DNA of 64,000 nucleotides from Sceloporus undulatus. Lineage: Eukaryota > Chordata > Lepidosauria > Squamata > Phrynosomatidae. The notes beneath the pieces were generated by a model. The model was not told the DNA's origin, searched no databases, and saw only the letters and a list, made by a program, of their open reading frames with translations. The translations under genes and the position numbers were made by a program. Positions within the stretch are counted from its first letter, which is position 1, and each line of letters opens with the position of its first letter. The stretch lies in contig NC_056527.1 in the NCBI RefSeq assembly GCF_019175285.1, forward strand, positions 114,068,238 to 114,132,237, given 5' to 3'. Below are positions 54,630-64,000 of the stretch, piece after piece.

Positions 54630-54958
54630 TGGATGAAGAATAGGAAACACTCTACTATTTTGGTATTTTAGGTTGTTAATCCATGCTAATGTTTCTCCAT
54701 GCATTGGATGTGCATTTTCAAATAGAATCTTCCTTCATATTCATAATGCGGAGAAATACATCCTTAAAAATGAAACTGAGATTCCTGGCTTGCTAAATTC
54801 ACACTGTGAAATTCAGTGCTTTCAATGTCAATGTGAATAATGAATGAATTCACATTTTCCAAGTACCAACTATACATTTTGGTTGCTTGTTTTCTCATTT
54901 ACACTTGCAGAATTCCACGCCTCACCATTTCTAAAATAATGTCTTAGTTGCAGAGAAA

Positions 54959-55029
54959 GGTTTTTGTATTAATGATAGCCACAGTGGGGGAGTATGGCAG
55001 CCACAGTGTTATATCCCAATACGAAAACT
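54959..55029 (+). other. IGHD: IGHD segment D11
   Basis: 5' nonamer GGTTTTTGT (perfect), 12 bp, CACAGTG; coding 54987-55001 (GGGGAGTATGGCAGC; frame GEYGS); 3' CACAGTG, 12 bp, ACGAAAACT. Flanks resemble D5 and D14. Confidence 0.9.
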
Positions 55030-55602
55030 GTTTACAATGCTATCTCTTTATTTCCATCAAGCTGTCCCAGATCCATTCTTGAGAACTACTTAGGGTTTCC
55101 AGGTTTTCAAAATAATAAGAGACGGTCAAAACAATATGGGACAGGACACATGATGCAGGCCTATATAAAGCCCAGCTCAACTCTCATAAAAAAGAGAGCT
55201 TGTCTTGGCATTTCCTACCTCCTCCAAGATTTCTAATCTCTCATTGGAAGCCTCCAAACCCTGAAAATCTCAGGTTTGGAAAGTTTGCCGATGACCCAAT
55301 GGGAGTTGGGCAGCAGCATTAGCATTCTGATTGTACATGTTTAGTTGTTTGTGCAAAGGTGGAACTCATCTGTTCCCCAGAATGCACTGGACACGCCCTC
55401 AGACTATAGAAGCCAAGTGGATAGGGCCAACCTCATAGCTAACAATGAGGGAATACCTAGTTTTTTAAAATTCTTAATTAAAATCTGTCCTACGACAATA
55501 TGTACATCCACACACTCCATCTGAATGAAATAAAGAAGAGCTGGCAGTGGCACTGGCTGATTTCTAACTATACCTCTTGCTTTGCAAGATTTATAATCAT
55601 AC

Positions 55603-55827
55603 AGTGGACCCTTGTTATACACTGAGTTTTGAATCCAAGATCCCCTGTGGATAACAAAATCCATGTATGCTCAAGTCCCATTAAATATGACATAACAAAA
55701 TGGTGTCCCTTATAAAAAATAGAAAATCAAGGTTTGATATTTGAAATTTATGCTTTTTTGAACATTTTCAAACCATGGATGCTTGAATCCGTATATAAAA
55801 ATCTGTGTGTAAGAAGGGCTGACTGTA
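55603..55827. mobile_element. Tigger/pogo-type MITE
   Basis: CAGTGGACCCTTGTTATACA at the left and AAGAAGGGCTGACTG at the right; same family as 21672, inverted. Confidence 0.75.
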
Positions 55828-56149
55828 TTGTTATAACAATTGCAGGAAATGTTTATATGTATATAGCAGGTCTGGAAACAATGTGTATTACTGGTTCCAA
55901 GTTCATTTGAATATTTATGCGTAGAGTATCTGAAAGAATGTGGAACTGGATACTCCAGAACATTGAAAGGAATGGATGGAATAGTGGCAGGATATCCTGC
56001 TGACTACATTACAATCAAATTGGAATAAAGTGGTTTAATGGCTTGAGAAATCCCATCTGAAGACCAGAAATATCTTATGCCATGGGCAGAGTGCAGAGTG
56101 GGTGCTGTGTCTCTCATGTATACAGTGGAGCAGTGTCTTTGTAGACCCC

Positions 56150-56225
56150 AGATTTTGTCAAACCATGTATCACAGTGTACTTTATAGCTGGAGCTCCCAC
56201 AGTGATGTTTGCTCAGTCAAAAACT
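56150..56225 (+). other. IGHD: IGHD segment D12
   Basis: 5' nonamer AGATTTTGT, 12 bp, CACAGTG; coding 56178-56197 (TACTTTATAGCTGGAGCTCC; frames YFIAGA and LYSWSS); 3' CACAGTG, 12 bp, TCAAAAACT. Confidence 0.92.
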
Positions 56226-56489
56226 TATTCAGAGAATAACAAGCAACTGATAGAAGTTTTAATACAGGCATCCATAACTATGCTTTCACCGGCATACACC
56301 TGTTGCCTTGTGTATGAGTTGGCAGTGATTCCAAAATAATGTAGCCAACAATGTGGAAAACCTTAAAGCAACTGCCCATGTTCTTCTTCCAGCCTTTTTT
56401 CAACACACCACCAACCATTTGGCTATATTGGAGTAGAGAAGAGGAAGTTGTCCAAGTTCACCTTTTAAAATCCAATCTGAAAAGAAAAA

Positions 56490-57000
56490 ATATCTCATGC
56501 CTGTGGGACCAGGAAGGAAAAGCCCGAGCTCATGATCTGTTTTGTTAGATGTAGTCAGGAGTCCTGAATCCCCCAGATTTTGTCAAGCCACATATCATGG
56601 TGCATACTATTATGATGGGAGCTACCACAGTGATGGAGACTGTATCAAAAACATGCTCAGAATAATAGTGAATGATTGAATGAAATGATGTTGCTTTTGG
56701 TGAATTTATTTGCATGTTGTTGTTGTTGTTGTTGTTGTTATTGTATCCCGCCTCTCCCGTTTAAGGATCCTCTTCATTGGGGTTCAGAGTTCAGACAAAA
56801 AAAAGTGATCTTTCCAGTGAAGAATACCAAAGCATGTTTGCAAGCAAGTATTTAGATGTCGAGCAAAAAATCTTCAGTGTTTCATTGAAGTCTTTATTGG
56901 CTTAAAGTCTTCAGCAGAGCCTTAATTTTAGGATCCGAGTTGGTATTAAAAGTAACATTAAAATCTAGCATTTGAGCAGAGGTTACATGAAGAATGAATG
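56490..57000 (+). repeat. D-unit duplication, copy A (partner 58490-58910)
   Basis: Contains D13. Matches in order: TTAGATGTAG, CAGGAGTCCTGAATCC, the whole D, AAAAACATGCTCAGAA, then GTTTGCAAGCAAGTATTTAG and AGAGCCTTAA. Confidence 0.88.
56575..56653 (+). other. IGHD: IGHD segment D13
   Basis: 5' nonamer AGATTTTGT, 12 bp, CATGGTG; coding 56603-56625 (23 bp; the third frame reads YYYDGSY); 3' CACAGTG, 12 bp, TCAAAAACA. Near-duplicate of D15. Confidence 0.93.
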
Positions 57001-57079
57001 CTCCCTGAAAATGCAAGGGGAAATATTCTGTCAAAATCAAGAAAATGCATTTGTATTAACAAAATTTCACCCCTTTTGG

Positions 57080-57141
57080 CATTTTCATTTCAGTATGTAT
57101 CACTATGTGCTCTCACTGTTATGCTAGTATTATTTAATAAT
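57080..57141 (+). other. Possible IGHD relic
   Basis: CATTTTCAT, 12 bp, CACTATG, 6 bp, CACTGTT, 12 bp, then no real nonamer. The spacer and TATGTATCA context recall D4 and D12. Confidence 0.25.
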
Positions 57142-57849
57142 TATGACTTCTTGCGGCTCACACTGAGAAGTGGTTAGTTGGTTTAATAATTGCAATGTGC
57201 CTTTTGGCCCAAAGAGACTAAGCACACTCCAGAATGTGAAGTGTACAAAAAGAATGTTAAAAAAAATATCAAATCATTAAAACCAAAACAAAAGTATCTT
57301 CACAGTCCCTTCACCATCAGTCTAACAGTCAGCAAAGCCAATCTCACCTCCACATTTGGGAAGGTATTGTTACACTTTCCCATCATCCTAGCCTTTTTGA
57401 TGGTGATGGACACACCAAGGCCTCTGAAGGAGGCAATTACATAAAGGATTGTTCATCAGGAAGCACATGCCCTCTAAAAATCCTGTGACTCTTCCAACAC
57501 TACAGATTATCTTAAAGCAATTGCTCACTTTTTGCTATCTATGCCCAGGATTTCCACCTCATGGAAATAGATCCTGTCCCAAGACACAAATAGCTATTGC
57601 TTGTTGAAACCTTGGGTCTTCGCTGAACTTGGAGGAGGAAAAAAAATCAAAATATTTATTTAGATATTGAGGTAACAGACGTTCTCCTCATACAATACCC
57701 TGCGCTAGAAAAATATGTCCAGTCTGAGTAGACAAATATTCTGTTCGATCACTCATAAGGAAAGGAAAGGCTATTCCTGGGACCAAAGTCCTGTTACATA
57801 ATCCCCGGGAATTCTACCATGCTGTCCTTACACTTCAAACTAACTCATT

Positions 57850-58160
57850 CATTTTCTCAGATTGTCAAATTTAAAATTGTTGCTTTTAACAATTCCCATT
57901 TTAAAAAAAAAATTTCGCTGTCCCCTTCCAGATTCTCCTTTTGCATGGGAATCTGGACAATATACATTCCTACTCTCAATAGGAGCCAGGAGAAGAACTA
58001 AGAGAAAACAGACAAATTTTTGTATTGGATCTTTTCTTTTTTCCAAATATGACTGCAATCGTTGTCTCAAACACTGAGAGGTTTTAGAACAAGCTGCAAT
58101 CATTGTGGATACTACGGTGGCGGCCACAGTGGTACATCTGAGAACAAAAACTGCTTAGTG
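57850..58160 (+). repeat. D-unit duplication, copy A (partner 60470-60790)
   Basis: TTTTGCATGGGAATCTGGAC, TTCCTACTCTCAATAGGAGC, AGAAGAACT, then GAGAGGTTTTAGAA and D14. The partner shows the same order with a collapsed D. Confidence 0.85.
58080..58152 (+). other. IGHD: IGHD segment D14
   Basis: 5' nonamer GGTTTTAGA, 12 bp, CATTGTG; coding 58108-58124 (GATACTACGGTGGCGGC; frame YYGGG); 3' CACAGTG, 12 bp, ACAAAAACT (near consensus). Confidence 0.93.
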
Positions 58161-58489
58161 GAGCCTTTTACAAAATGGCACGTATTCCTTAATTAGTATC
58201 ATCTCCTATATACCATATTGTATCAGAGGAGCATATAATATACTGCAACTCAAAGGGACAAAAGGATCTGCTTTTTATGGGTCAGCTGAAGTAGTTCATC
58301 CACAAACTTTTTATACATCCTAAGACTAAAGTTTCAACCAGACTACATAAAACTATGAAGAATTTCCCATTTTTGATAGGTTTCTGTTGAACAAAAAGTT
58401 GCATGAAATATTGATATGCTTACAGCAGCTCTGGAAACAATGGGCATTACTGGTATCCATATGTCTGTGGAACTGGAGGTTGGAAGGAA

Positions 58490-58910
58490 CAAGAGTTCAT
58501 GATCTATTGTTAGATGTAGCCAGGAGTCCTGAATCCATCAGATTTTGTCAAGCCATATATCATGGTGTATATTATTATAGCGGGAGCTACCACTGTGATG
58601 GAGGCTGTATCAAAAACATGCTCAGAACATTAGTATGTAACTGGACAAAATGATGCTGCTGTGAATTTACTTCTTCCTTTGTGTCCATGAAATGATCCTT
58701 TTCCTTGAGCCATTCTTAGGTGAATAAGTGCTCTTTCCAGTGAAGAATATCAAGATATGTTTGCAAGCAAGTATTTAGATGCCAAGTAAAAGTCCTCGGT
58801 GTTGGTTTAAACTCTTCAACAGAACCTTAAATTTAGAAACAGAGCTAGGTTTAAGAGTAACAGAAGTTTAGCATTCTGGGAAGATTACATCAAGAACTAT
58901 CTGAAAGTTT
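58490..58910 (+). repeat. D-unit duplication, copy B (partner 56490-57000)
   Basis: Holds D15 and the same downstream block (GTTTGCAAGCAAGTATTTAG). Confidence 0.88.
58540..58618 (+). other. IGHD: IGHD segment D15
   Basis: 5' nonamer AGATTTTGT, 12 bp, CATGGTG; coding 58568-58590 (23 bp; the third frame reads YYYSGSY); 3' CACTGTG, 12 bp, TCAAAAACA. Confidence 0.92.
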
Positions 58911-59509
58911 ATGCAACTAAGAGATTCTCAAATCCTTCCCCGTAATTCTTTATTTAAAAAATCATACTTATATCTCCCACCTTCATATCCCTAGCATTAA
59001 TCTTTGAAGGCCACTAGAAAAATATATCACAGATTTCAATGGATGCCACTGGAGTCAGCAAATGTGCAAAGAGATACTGAAAGTATTCTATACTGATGAT
59101 CCTCCATATCCACAGATTCTGCATTCATGGATTCAACCATCATGAGACTCAACGGAGCTTACAATGTAAAAACACAATAAAGCAAAAAATAATAATAATA
59201 GATGGCTGAAAATAGTTTAGGCACCTCACCTGTTGAGAGGTTCTCCAAGTGGAAACACTTAACTTTCTCTCCTTAATCCATTCATGAAAATTAAATTCTC
59301 TATGTGACTTGCTCCGTACGTAACTTGGCTCCAATCTCCTCCTTGCATCCACCCAGCCACTTATGAGGACATAATTCTTCACATCAAAAATTTGTCACAT
59401 CGCTCACATTTCTGAGTTTGTAAAACCAACTTTTGACCAAGAAGCCAAAAGGGTAGAAACCTCCCTTCCTTCTACCTCTGCATCTCTCTCTCCAGGCATT
59501 CAATGTCAA

Positions 59510-59720
59510 TCTTGATCCGGAAACATCTCCTGATTCTGTTTCCTCCCACAACTGAAGCAGGGAGCTTTCAAAGGCCCTGAAGCTGGTGGAGGAGAAGACC
59601 TGAATAAATAAAGACTACAATGAGAGTTTGGATGGAAGAATAACAGAGAAGGAAACCTTTTGGTTTCTCAAAAAAGGAATTAAGTGAACAATGAAGTTGT
59701 AGCATGGAAATGGGGGAAAA
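59510..59720. repeat. Inter-D duplicated block (partner 53900-54130)
   Basis: See the partner; CTGTTTCCTCCCACAACTGA, GGTTTCTCAAAAAAGGAA. Confidence 0.6.
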
Positions 59721-59747
59721 CAGAGTTCATACAACTGATGAAAACTA

Positions 59748-59983
59748 AGGCCTGTTACAGACTGCAAAAATAAAGCTGCTTCGGATCTCTTTGGAGGTAT
59801 GCTATTTAAATGATGCATGCATCCTAGGAATCCGGAAGCTGCACCAAAGCTGCACTCCAGTGCTTAGGAATGGAGTGTGGCTTTGGCGCGACCTCCAGAC
59901 TCTTGGGACCCATGCATCATTTAAATAGCATACCTCCAAAGAGACCCGAAGCAGCTTTATTTTGGCAGTCTGTAACAGGCCTA
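59748..59983. mobile_element. Foldback MITE
   Basis: GGCCTGTTACAGACTGCAAA mirrored by TTTTGGCAGTCTGTAACAGG; same family as 26695-26922. Confidence 0.85.
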
Positions 59984-60164
59984 AGACTTTAGTTTACCTG
60001 ACATTTCATGAAATGATATCAGAACTAGGGAGATCATTTCCCAAAGTAGGATTAGCTATTTGACCTCCTTCTCTCATTCTTCTCCCACCCACATTTTGGC
60101 TTCTGTAATACTCTGCATTTTGTATTATGTGCAGGTATGTACAGTTAGTAATTTGGCATTAATG

Positions 60165-60367
60165 ACAGTGGGCCTTGGTATCTGCTGGGGTTTGTGGATA
60201 CTAACATATGTGGATGCTCAAATTCCATTAAGAACAACGATGTCCCTTATATAAAATGGCAAAAGCAAGGTTTGCTATTTGAAACTTAGATATTTTTAAA
60301 ATATTTTTAAACCACGGTTGGCTGAATTTGTGGATAAAGAATCCATGGATATGGAGGGATGGCTGTA
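60165..60367. mobile_element. Tigger/pogo-type MITE
   Basis: CAGTGGGCCTTGGTATCTGC and ATATGGAGGGATGGCTGTA, with inverted inner similarity. Confidence 0.7.
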
Positions 60368-60722
60368 TTGTGTTCCATCCTTCATGAGGAAGAGAATCAT
60401 TCTGACCACCCAAGCTCTCTTACTTGACCCCAGAAAACCTATTATGCTCTCCCGACAAACCAGTCTAATTCATGTATGTCCTCAGATTTCAACATTTGCA
60501 ATAACATTTAATATTTCTTATTTTTTTAAAAAATCTGAAATTACTTTAATGTCTTTTTCCAGATCCCCCTTTTGCATGGAAATCTGGGCAATACACATTC
60601 CTGCTCTCAATAGAAGCCAGTAGAAGAACTGAGGGGAAACAGAGAGATTCTGTGTTGCAGTATTTCATAGGTTTGACAACAAAATCATTCAGAATAATGA
60701 TTCTCTATCTCAATTGTTGAGA

Positions 60723-60779
60723 GGTTTTAATACCAACTGAAATCACTGTGGCTAAAGTGTACAGCTAAATACAAACACT
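60723..60779 (+). other. IGHD relic c (collapsed copy of D14)
   Basis: 5' nonamer GGTTTTAAT, 12 bp, CACTGTG are good, but coding is about 2 bp, the 3' heptamer reads TAAAGTG and the nonamer ACAAACACT sits 11 bp on. Confidence 0.6.
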
Positions 60780-60845
60780 GCATAGTAGTGTCTCCTTTTC
60801 CAAACTAGTACACAAATGGCCTCACCAACACAAAATCTTCCCAAT

Positions 60846-60918
60846 AGATTTTGCATAGCTCTGCAGCATGGTGTAAGGAGTAGTGGCTACCACTGTGAAG
60901 TGAAGCCTATATGTCATG
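60846..60918 (+). other. IGHD: IGHD segment D16, 3' nonamer lost
   Basis: 5' nonamer AGATTTTGC, 12 bp, CATGGTG; coding 60874-60890 (TAAGGAGTAGTGGCTAC; frame RSSGY); 3' heptamer CACTGTG, 12 bp, but the nonamer reads TATGTCATG. A MITE lies 13 bp further on. Confidence 0.72.
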
Positions 60919-60930
60919 TATATGTTTATA

Positions 60931-61140
60931 CAGTGTGCCCTTGCCTTACATGGGGGATCTGTTCCAGACCTCCTCCCCCCCCCCGGCGAAGGCAAATAGC
61001 TCATATGCTTGAGCCCCATTGAAAATAATGGGGCTTGTGCATGTCACGCAGTGTGCACACCATTGTTACTTCTGTTGTGCAGCTTTCAGCATAAGATGAA
61101 AGCCCCGTAAGAGGTGCCCACGTATGACACAGGCACACTG
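60931..61140. mobile_element. MITE flanked by TA
   Basis: CAGTGTGCCCTTGCCTTACA with right end GACACAGGCACACTG; TA on both sides. The interior has AGGCAAATAGCTCATATGCT. Confidence 0.7.
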
Positions 61141-61708
61141 TATTTGGAAATTCATCTCTGAAAGATAATTTCAAAAACTTATTTTAAGACAATAATACTG
61201 AGTATTTACTAGTCAGATCCAGTTATTACATATTTTTTTACAGCCCCTACTTAATAATAGTATTCATAATTGTGAATTCTTGAAAAACTAAATTGCATTA
61301 GGATAATACTAACTTGAAGTTTTGTAGGCAAATATGAGCTAAAATGGGCTTCAGAAGTCACCCCATATAGAACATTTATTTCTGTTATGCTTATTCCATC
61401 CTTTCAGAGCTAACTTCCCTGAACATTTTAGCTGATTTAGAAATATTCTGAGAATCCCATAGTTAATCAGAATATTACTTCCTAAATAGATACATAACCC
61501 TTAAATTTTTGGAATTCAGTGAGTCAATTTAAGCAGACAATCACTTGATTTACGAGGTTCTTGCATGTACTAAAAGGTAATATGGGCCCCAGCATGCACA
61601 CAGACATGGTTCATCATATTTGACCACAGAAAATATCTTGAATCTCTAGTACCACAGGAAAAAGCCCAGGGGGTTTCATTGTCTTTGTGCTTGTATGTGA
61701 GCATTGTT

Positions 61709-61777
61709 CTTGAATGTCAAGCCATGTAAGTTGATGACAAGAATATTACCATGATGGTGGATACCTCATCAAACACG
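61709..61777 (+). other. IGHD relic d
   Basis: CTTGAATGT, CAAGCCATGTAA spacer, GTTGATG; about 13 bp (ACAAGAATATTAC); CATGATG, 12 bp, TCAAACACG. Both heptamers have lost CAC. Recognised by its spacer as a member of the D4/D12/D13/D15 group. Confidence 0.55.
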
Positions 61778-61890
61778 GACTCTAGTCACCAATTGGTTAT
61801 AGAATCAAATGATATGGCCCACCCAAAATATTTCTACCTATATTTATGCCTAGTAGTGGGAAAAGAGCCTCCTACATTCTGCAAAACTAT

Positions 61891-62123
61891 GGGCCCATAC
61901 AGACAGGCCAAAATAAAGCTGCTTCGGGTTAATTTGGAGGTATGCTGTTTACATTACACACGCATCTTAAGAGGCCAGAAGCTGTGCCAAAACTGTGCAC
62001 AATTCTTACTACAGGAGCATGGCTTTGGCACGGCTTCTGACCTCTTAGGATGCATGCAGCATATAAACAGTATACCTCCAAAGTGACCCGAAGCAGCTTT
62101 ATTTTGGCCTGTCTGTATGGGCC
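61891..62123. mobile_element. Foldback MITE, related family
   Basis: GGGCCCATACAGACAGGCCA mirrored by TTGGCCTGTCTGTATGGGCC; the interior matches 26695 and 59748. Confidence 0.85.
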
Positions 62124-62724
62124 TTATGGCATTTTTCTCTGGTGCACCAATGAAAAATAGTCCTATATGCATGATACCATATATATAAACTAGTACATCT
62201 CACCCTTTTCTAACCAACAGTTCTGTATGCTGCATCAAAGATCATTCTTGGAGTTCCTGCAAATTTGGGTGTGTCTTCCATGATGGTGCAGAGATTGTTT
62301 GACAGAGCAGAGGTTGGCTACTGGACAGGGTAAAACAATTTTCAGGCTGACATTCACATATACACACCCAGGAGAATCATATGTGTGCTTTCCAGAACAC
62401 TTGGAGTGATGTTGCTTCTGTTTTGGCTAAAGACAGAGTGCTTCAGGGGAAGGGATTATGAAGGAACAGGAGAGCAAAACTCTACATTGGCATGGAGTTT
62501 GGGGGTTTTGTGTGTGGTTTTCCAGTAAAAAAAAAATTCCAGCTTGTCCCCTGCATTGGGCACATCCCTCTGCACAGCCCCTGGGTCTTGAGAGCTAGGT
62601 CTGCCACCATCTTCATCTGCCTCTCTGTCTGTATCATATTCCAGACTGGAGGCCTGGAAAGGGAGCATGGCATGAAACTTGAACCAGTTCATATCAGAAG
62701 ATACAATCTAGAAAACCGTCATAA

Positions 62725-62793
62725 GGTTTTTGTATAGGATTGCATCACTGTGGCACCTGGGACAGCACCATGCCTTTCAATTTAAAATCTGCG
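62725..62793 (+). other. IGHD: IGHD segment D17, weak 3' RSS
   Basis: 5' nonamer GGTTTTTGT (perfect), 12 bp, CACTGTG; coding 62753-62765 (GCACCTGGGACAG); 3' heptamer CACCATG, 12 bp, nonamer AAATCTGCG (poor). Confidence 0.65.
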
Positions 62794-63649
62794 TTCATCA
62801 AAAAAGAATGCCAATAGAGAAGAGAACCATAACAGGCTACATCATGTACCTCAAGGCTAGAAAATCACTTAAGAACACGTGAAGCAAATGTCCGTTTGGG
62901 ATTCAAATGGTCCATAAAAGATTTTTTAAAATTTCCTCCCCTGATGCAAAGCACTTGGCCGTACCCTCATATATCACACACCATGCCCTCCCTGTCAGCA
63001 CTGCCCCCTGGGCATCACACAATAAATGGGCATCTTCAAGGGACACATATATCACACAGAAAGATTTATGAATAGACAATAGGTTTCAAGTTGAAAGGGG
63101 GCCAAAGTGAAGATCAAGCTGAAAGCGCATTGATTCAAAATTCATATATATATATATCAGCATTGAAAGGATCACCTCATTATCAAAAGAACAACAACAC
63201 TGAAAAGGAAAATGGGGTTCCCAAAGCCCTCTTAGAAAAAGCATTTGCCATTTTTCTAAATGTCATGCATGATAGTATAGAAACCTACATATAGAAATCA
63301 ATGTATAATCATATGCTCCTTAAATGATATATTGAGGTATCTATTTACCAATGAATCCTCATCTTTAGGGCATTATGGACCTTGATGGTGGAAGCTTTTA
63401 CAAATTTCTCATCTGCTACAACTATTAAAACAAGAGAAAAATAAGTATAGCCAATTTTCAATCCCCAAACATGTTCAGCTGAAGATTAGTCCCACTGATT
63501 TCATAGAACCTGCTGACATCTACCATCTACCATGCTTTCACCTGCTTTCTGACCTAAATAAGGCACTCTGCTTCAACTTAACCATTGCCTTCTTAGGGAC
63601 TTAATGGGCATTATAGGCTGTGGTCCAGAGCACAGTTGTGTGTTGTTAC

Positions 63650-63716
63650 TTTTTTTGTCAGAGTCTGTGTCATTGTGGGTATCCGGGCCACAGTGATTTG
63701 TAGCCAAACAAATACC
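63650..63716 (+). other. IGHD: IGHD segment D18
   Basis: 5' nonamer TTTTTTTGT, 12 bp, CATTGTG; coding 63678-63688 (GGTATCCGGGC); 3' CACAGTG, 12 bp, ACAAATACC. Last D in the window. Confidence 0.9.
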
Positions 63717-64000
63717 CAAGAGAAAGCTCAGACCATTGTCATCTAGAAAATGGTTCATGGAAAAGCATCTTGAAGAAGACCTAAACTGAGAATGTTGGAC
63801 AGTGCATAATGAAGTTAAACATCATCCTTTGGGAACCAATAATGTATTGATAGATTGCAATAGCGCCCCATCCTTCCTTCTCCGAGGAAGGCGCACACTC
63901 ACACAAGGTTATCTCTTTTTTTCCTCAAAATAGTCCCACACAATCAGTTAAGCCTAAGACTCTCATAAACTAGTCAAACTAATAACATTTATACAAATTT
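63717..64000. other. Right edge, no J segment seen
   Basis: No 23-RSS followed by a WGxG-type J frame was found before the window ends. Confidence 0.4.

Noticed and set aside
57080-57141. Possible extra D between D13 and D14
   Set aside because: Heptamers CACTATG/CACTGTT and absent 3' nonamer are too weak; listed only as a low-confidence relic.

Overview
This window is part of a squamate reptile immunoglobulin heavy-chain (IGH) locus, with a chemoreceptor gene on its left flank. The evidence for a squamate is a Sauria-type SINE with an ACCTTT tail, CR1 and L2 ends, a divergent L1, Penelope-like remnants and many tRNA-SINEs and palindromic MITEs. The style suggests an iguanian lizard, but the species cannot be fixed from the sequence alone.

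Layout. (1) 248-8084, minus strand: a six-exon vomeronasal type-2 receptor (V2R) gene. All GT-AG splice sites are present, phases agree and the predicted product is 868 residues, so it looks intact. (2) 10.6-38.9 kb, plus strand: ten IGHV segments (called V1-V10 here), each with an octamer promoter or its remnant, a leader exon, an intron, a V exon and a 23-bp-spacer RSS. V1, V2, V4, V5 and V6 look intact. V9 is open but has framework changes. V10 has lost its leader ATG. V3, V7 and V8 are pseudogenes. The segments fall into a group with introns of about 180-207 bp (V1, V4, V5, V6), a group with introns of about 80-90 bp (V3, V7, V8, V9, with V10 related), and the divergent V2. (3) 43.2-63.7 kb, plus strand: a diversity (IGHD) cluster. 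Eighteen candidate D segments (D1-D18) each lie between two RSSs with 12-bp spacers, and at least four relics are also present. No J segment or constant exon was found, so these should lie beyond the right edge.

The parts fit the known V(D)J scheme. V segments carry 23-RSS on their 3' side and D segments carry 12-RSS on both sides, so under the 12/23 rule D can join V on its left and, if J carries 23-RSS, J on its right. Many D segments give Tyr/Gly/Ser-rich peptides in one frame, as expected for CDR-H3. Both V and D sets grew by local segmental duplication, later cut up by L1, L2, CR1, SINE, MITE and Penelope-like insertions.

Limits: splice sites, RSSs and repeat families were assigned by eye. 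Repeat family names are by recognition and edges are approximate. There is one 10-N gap (14050-14059).
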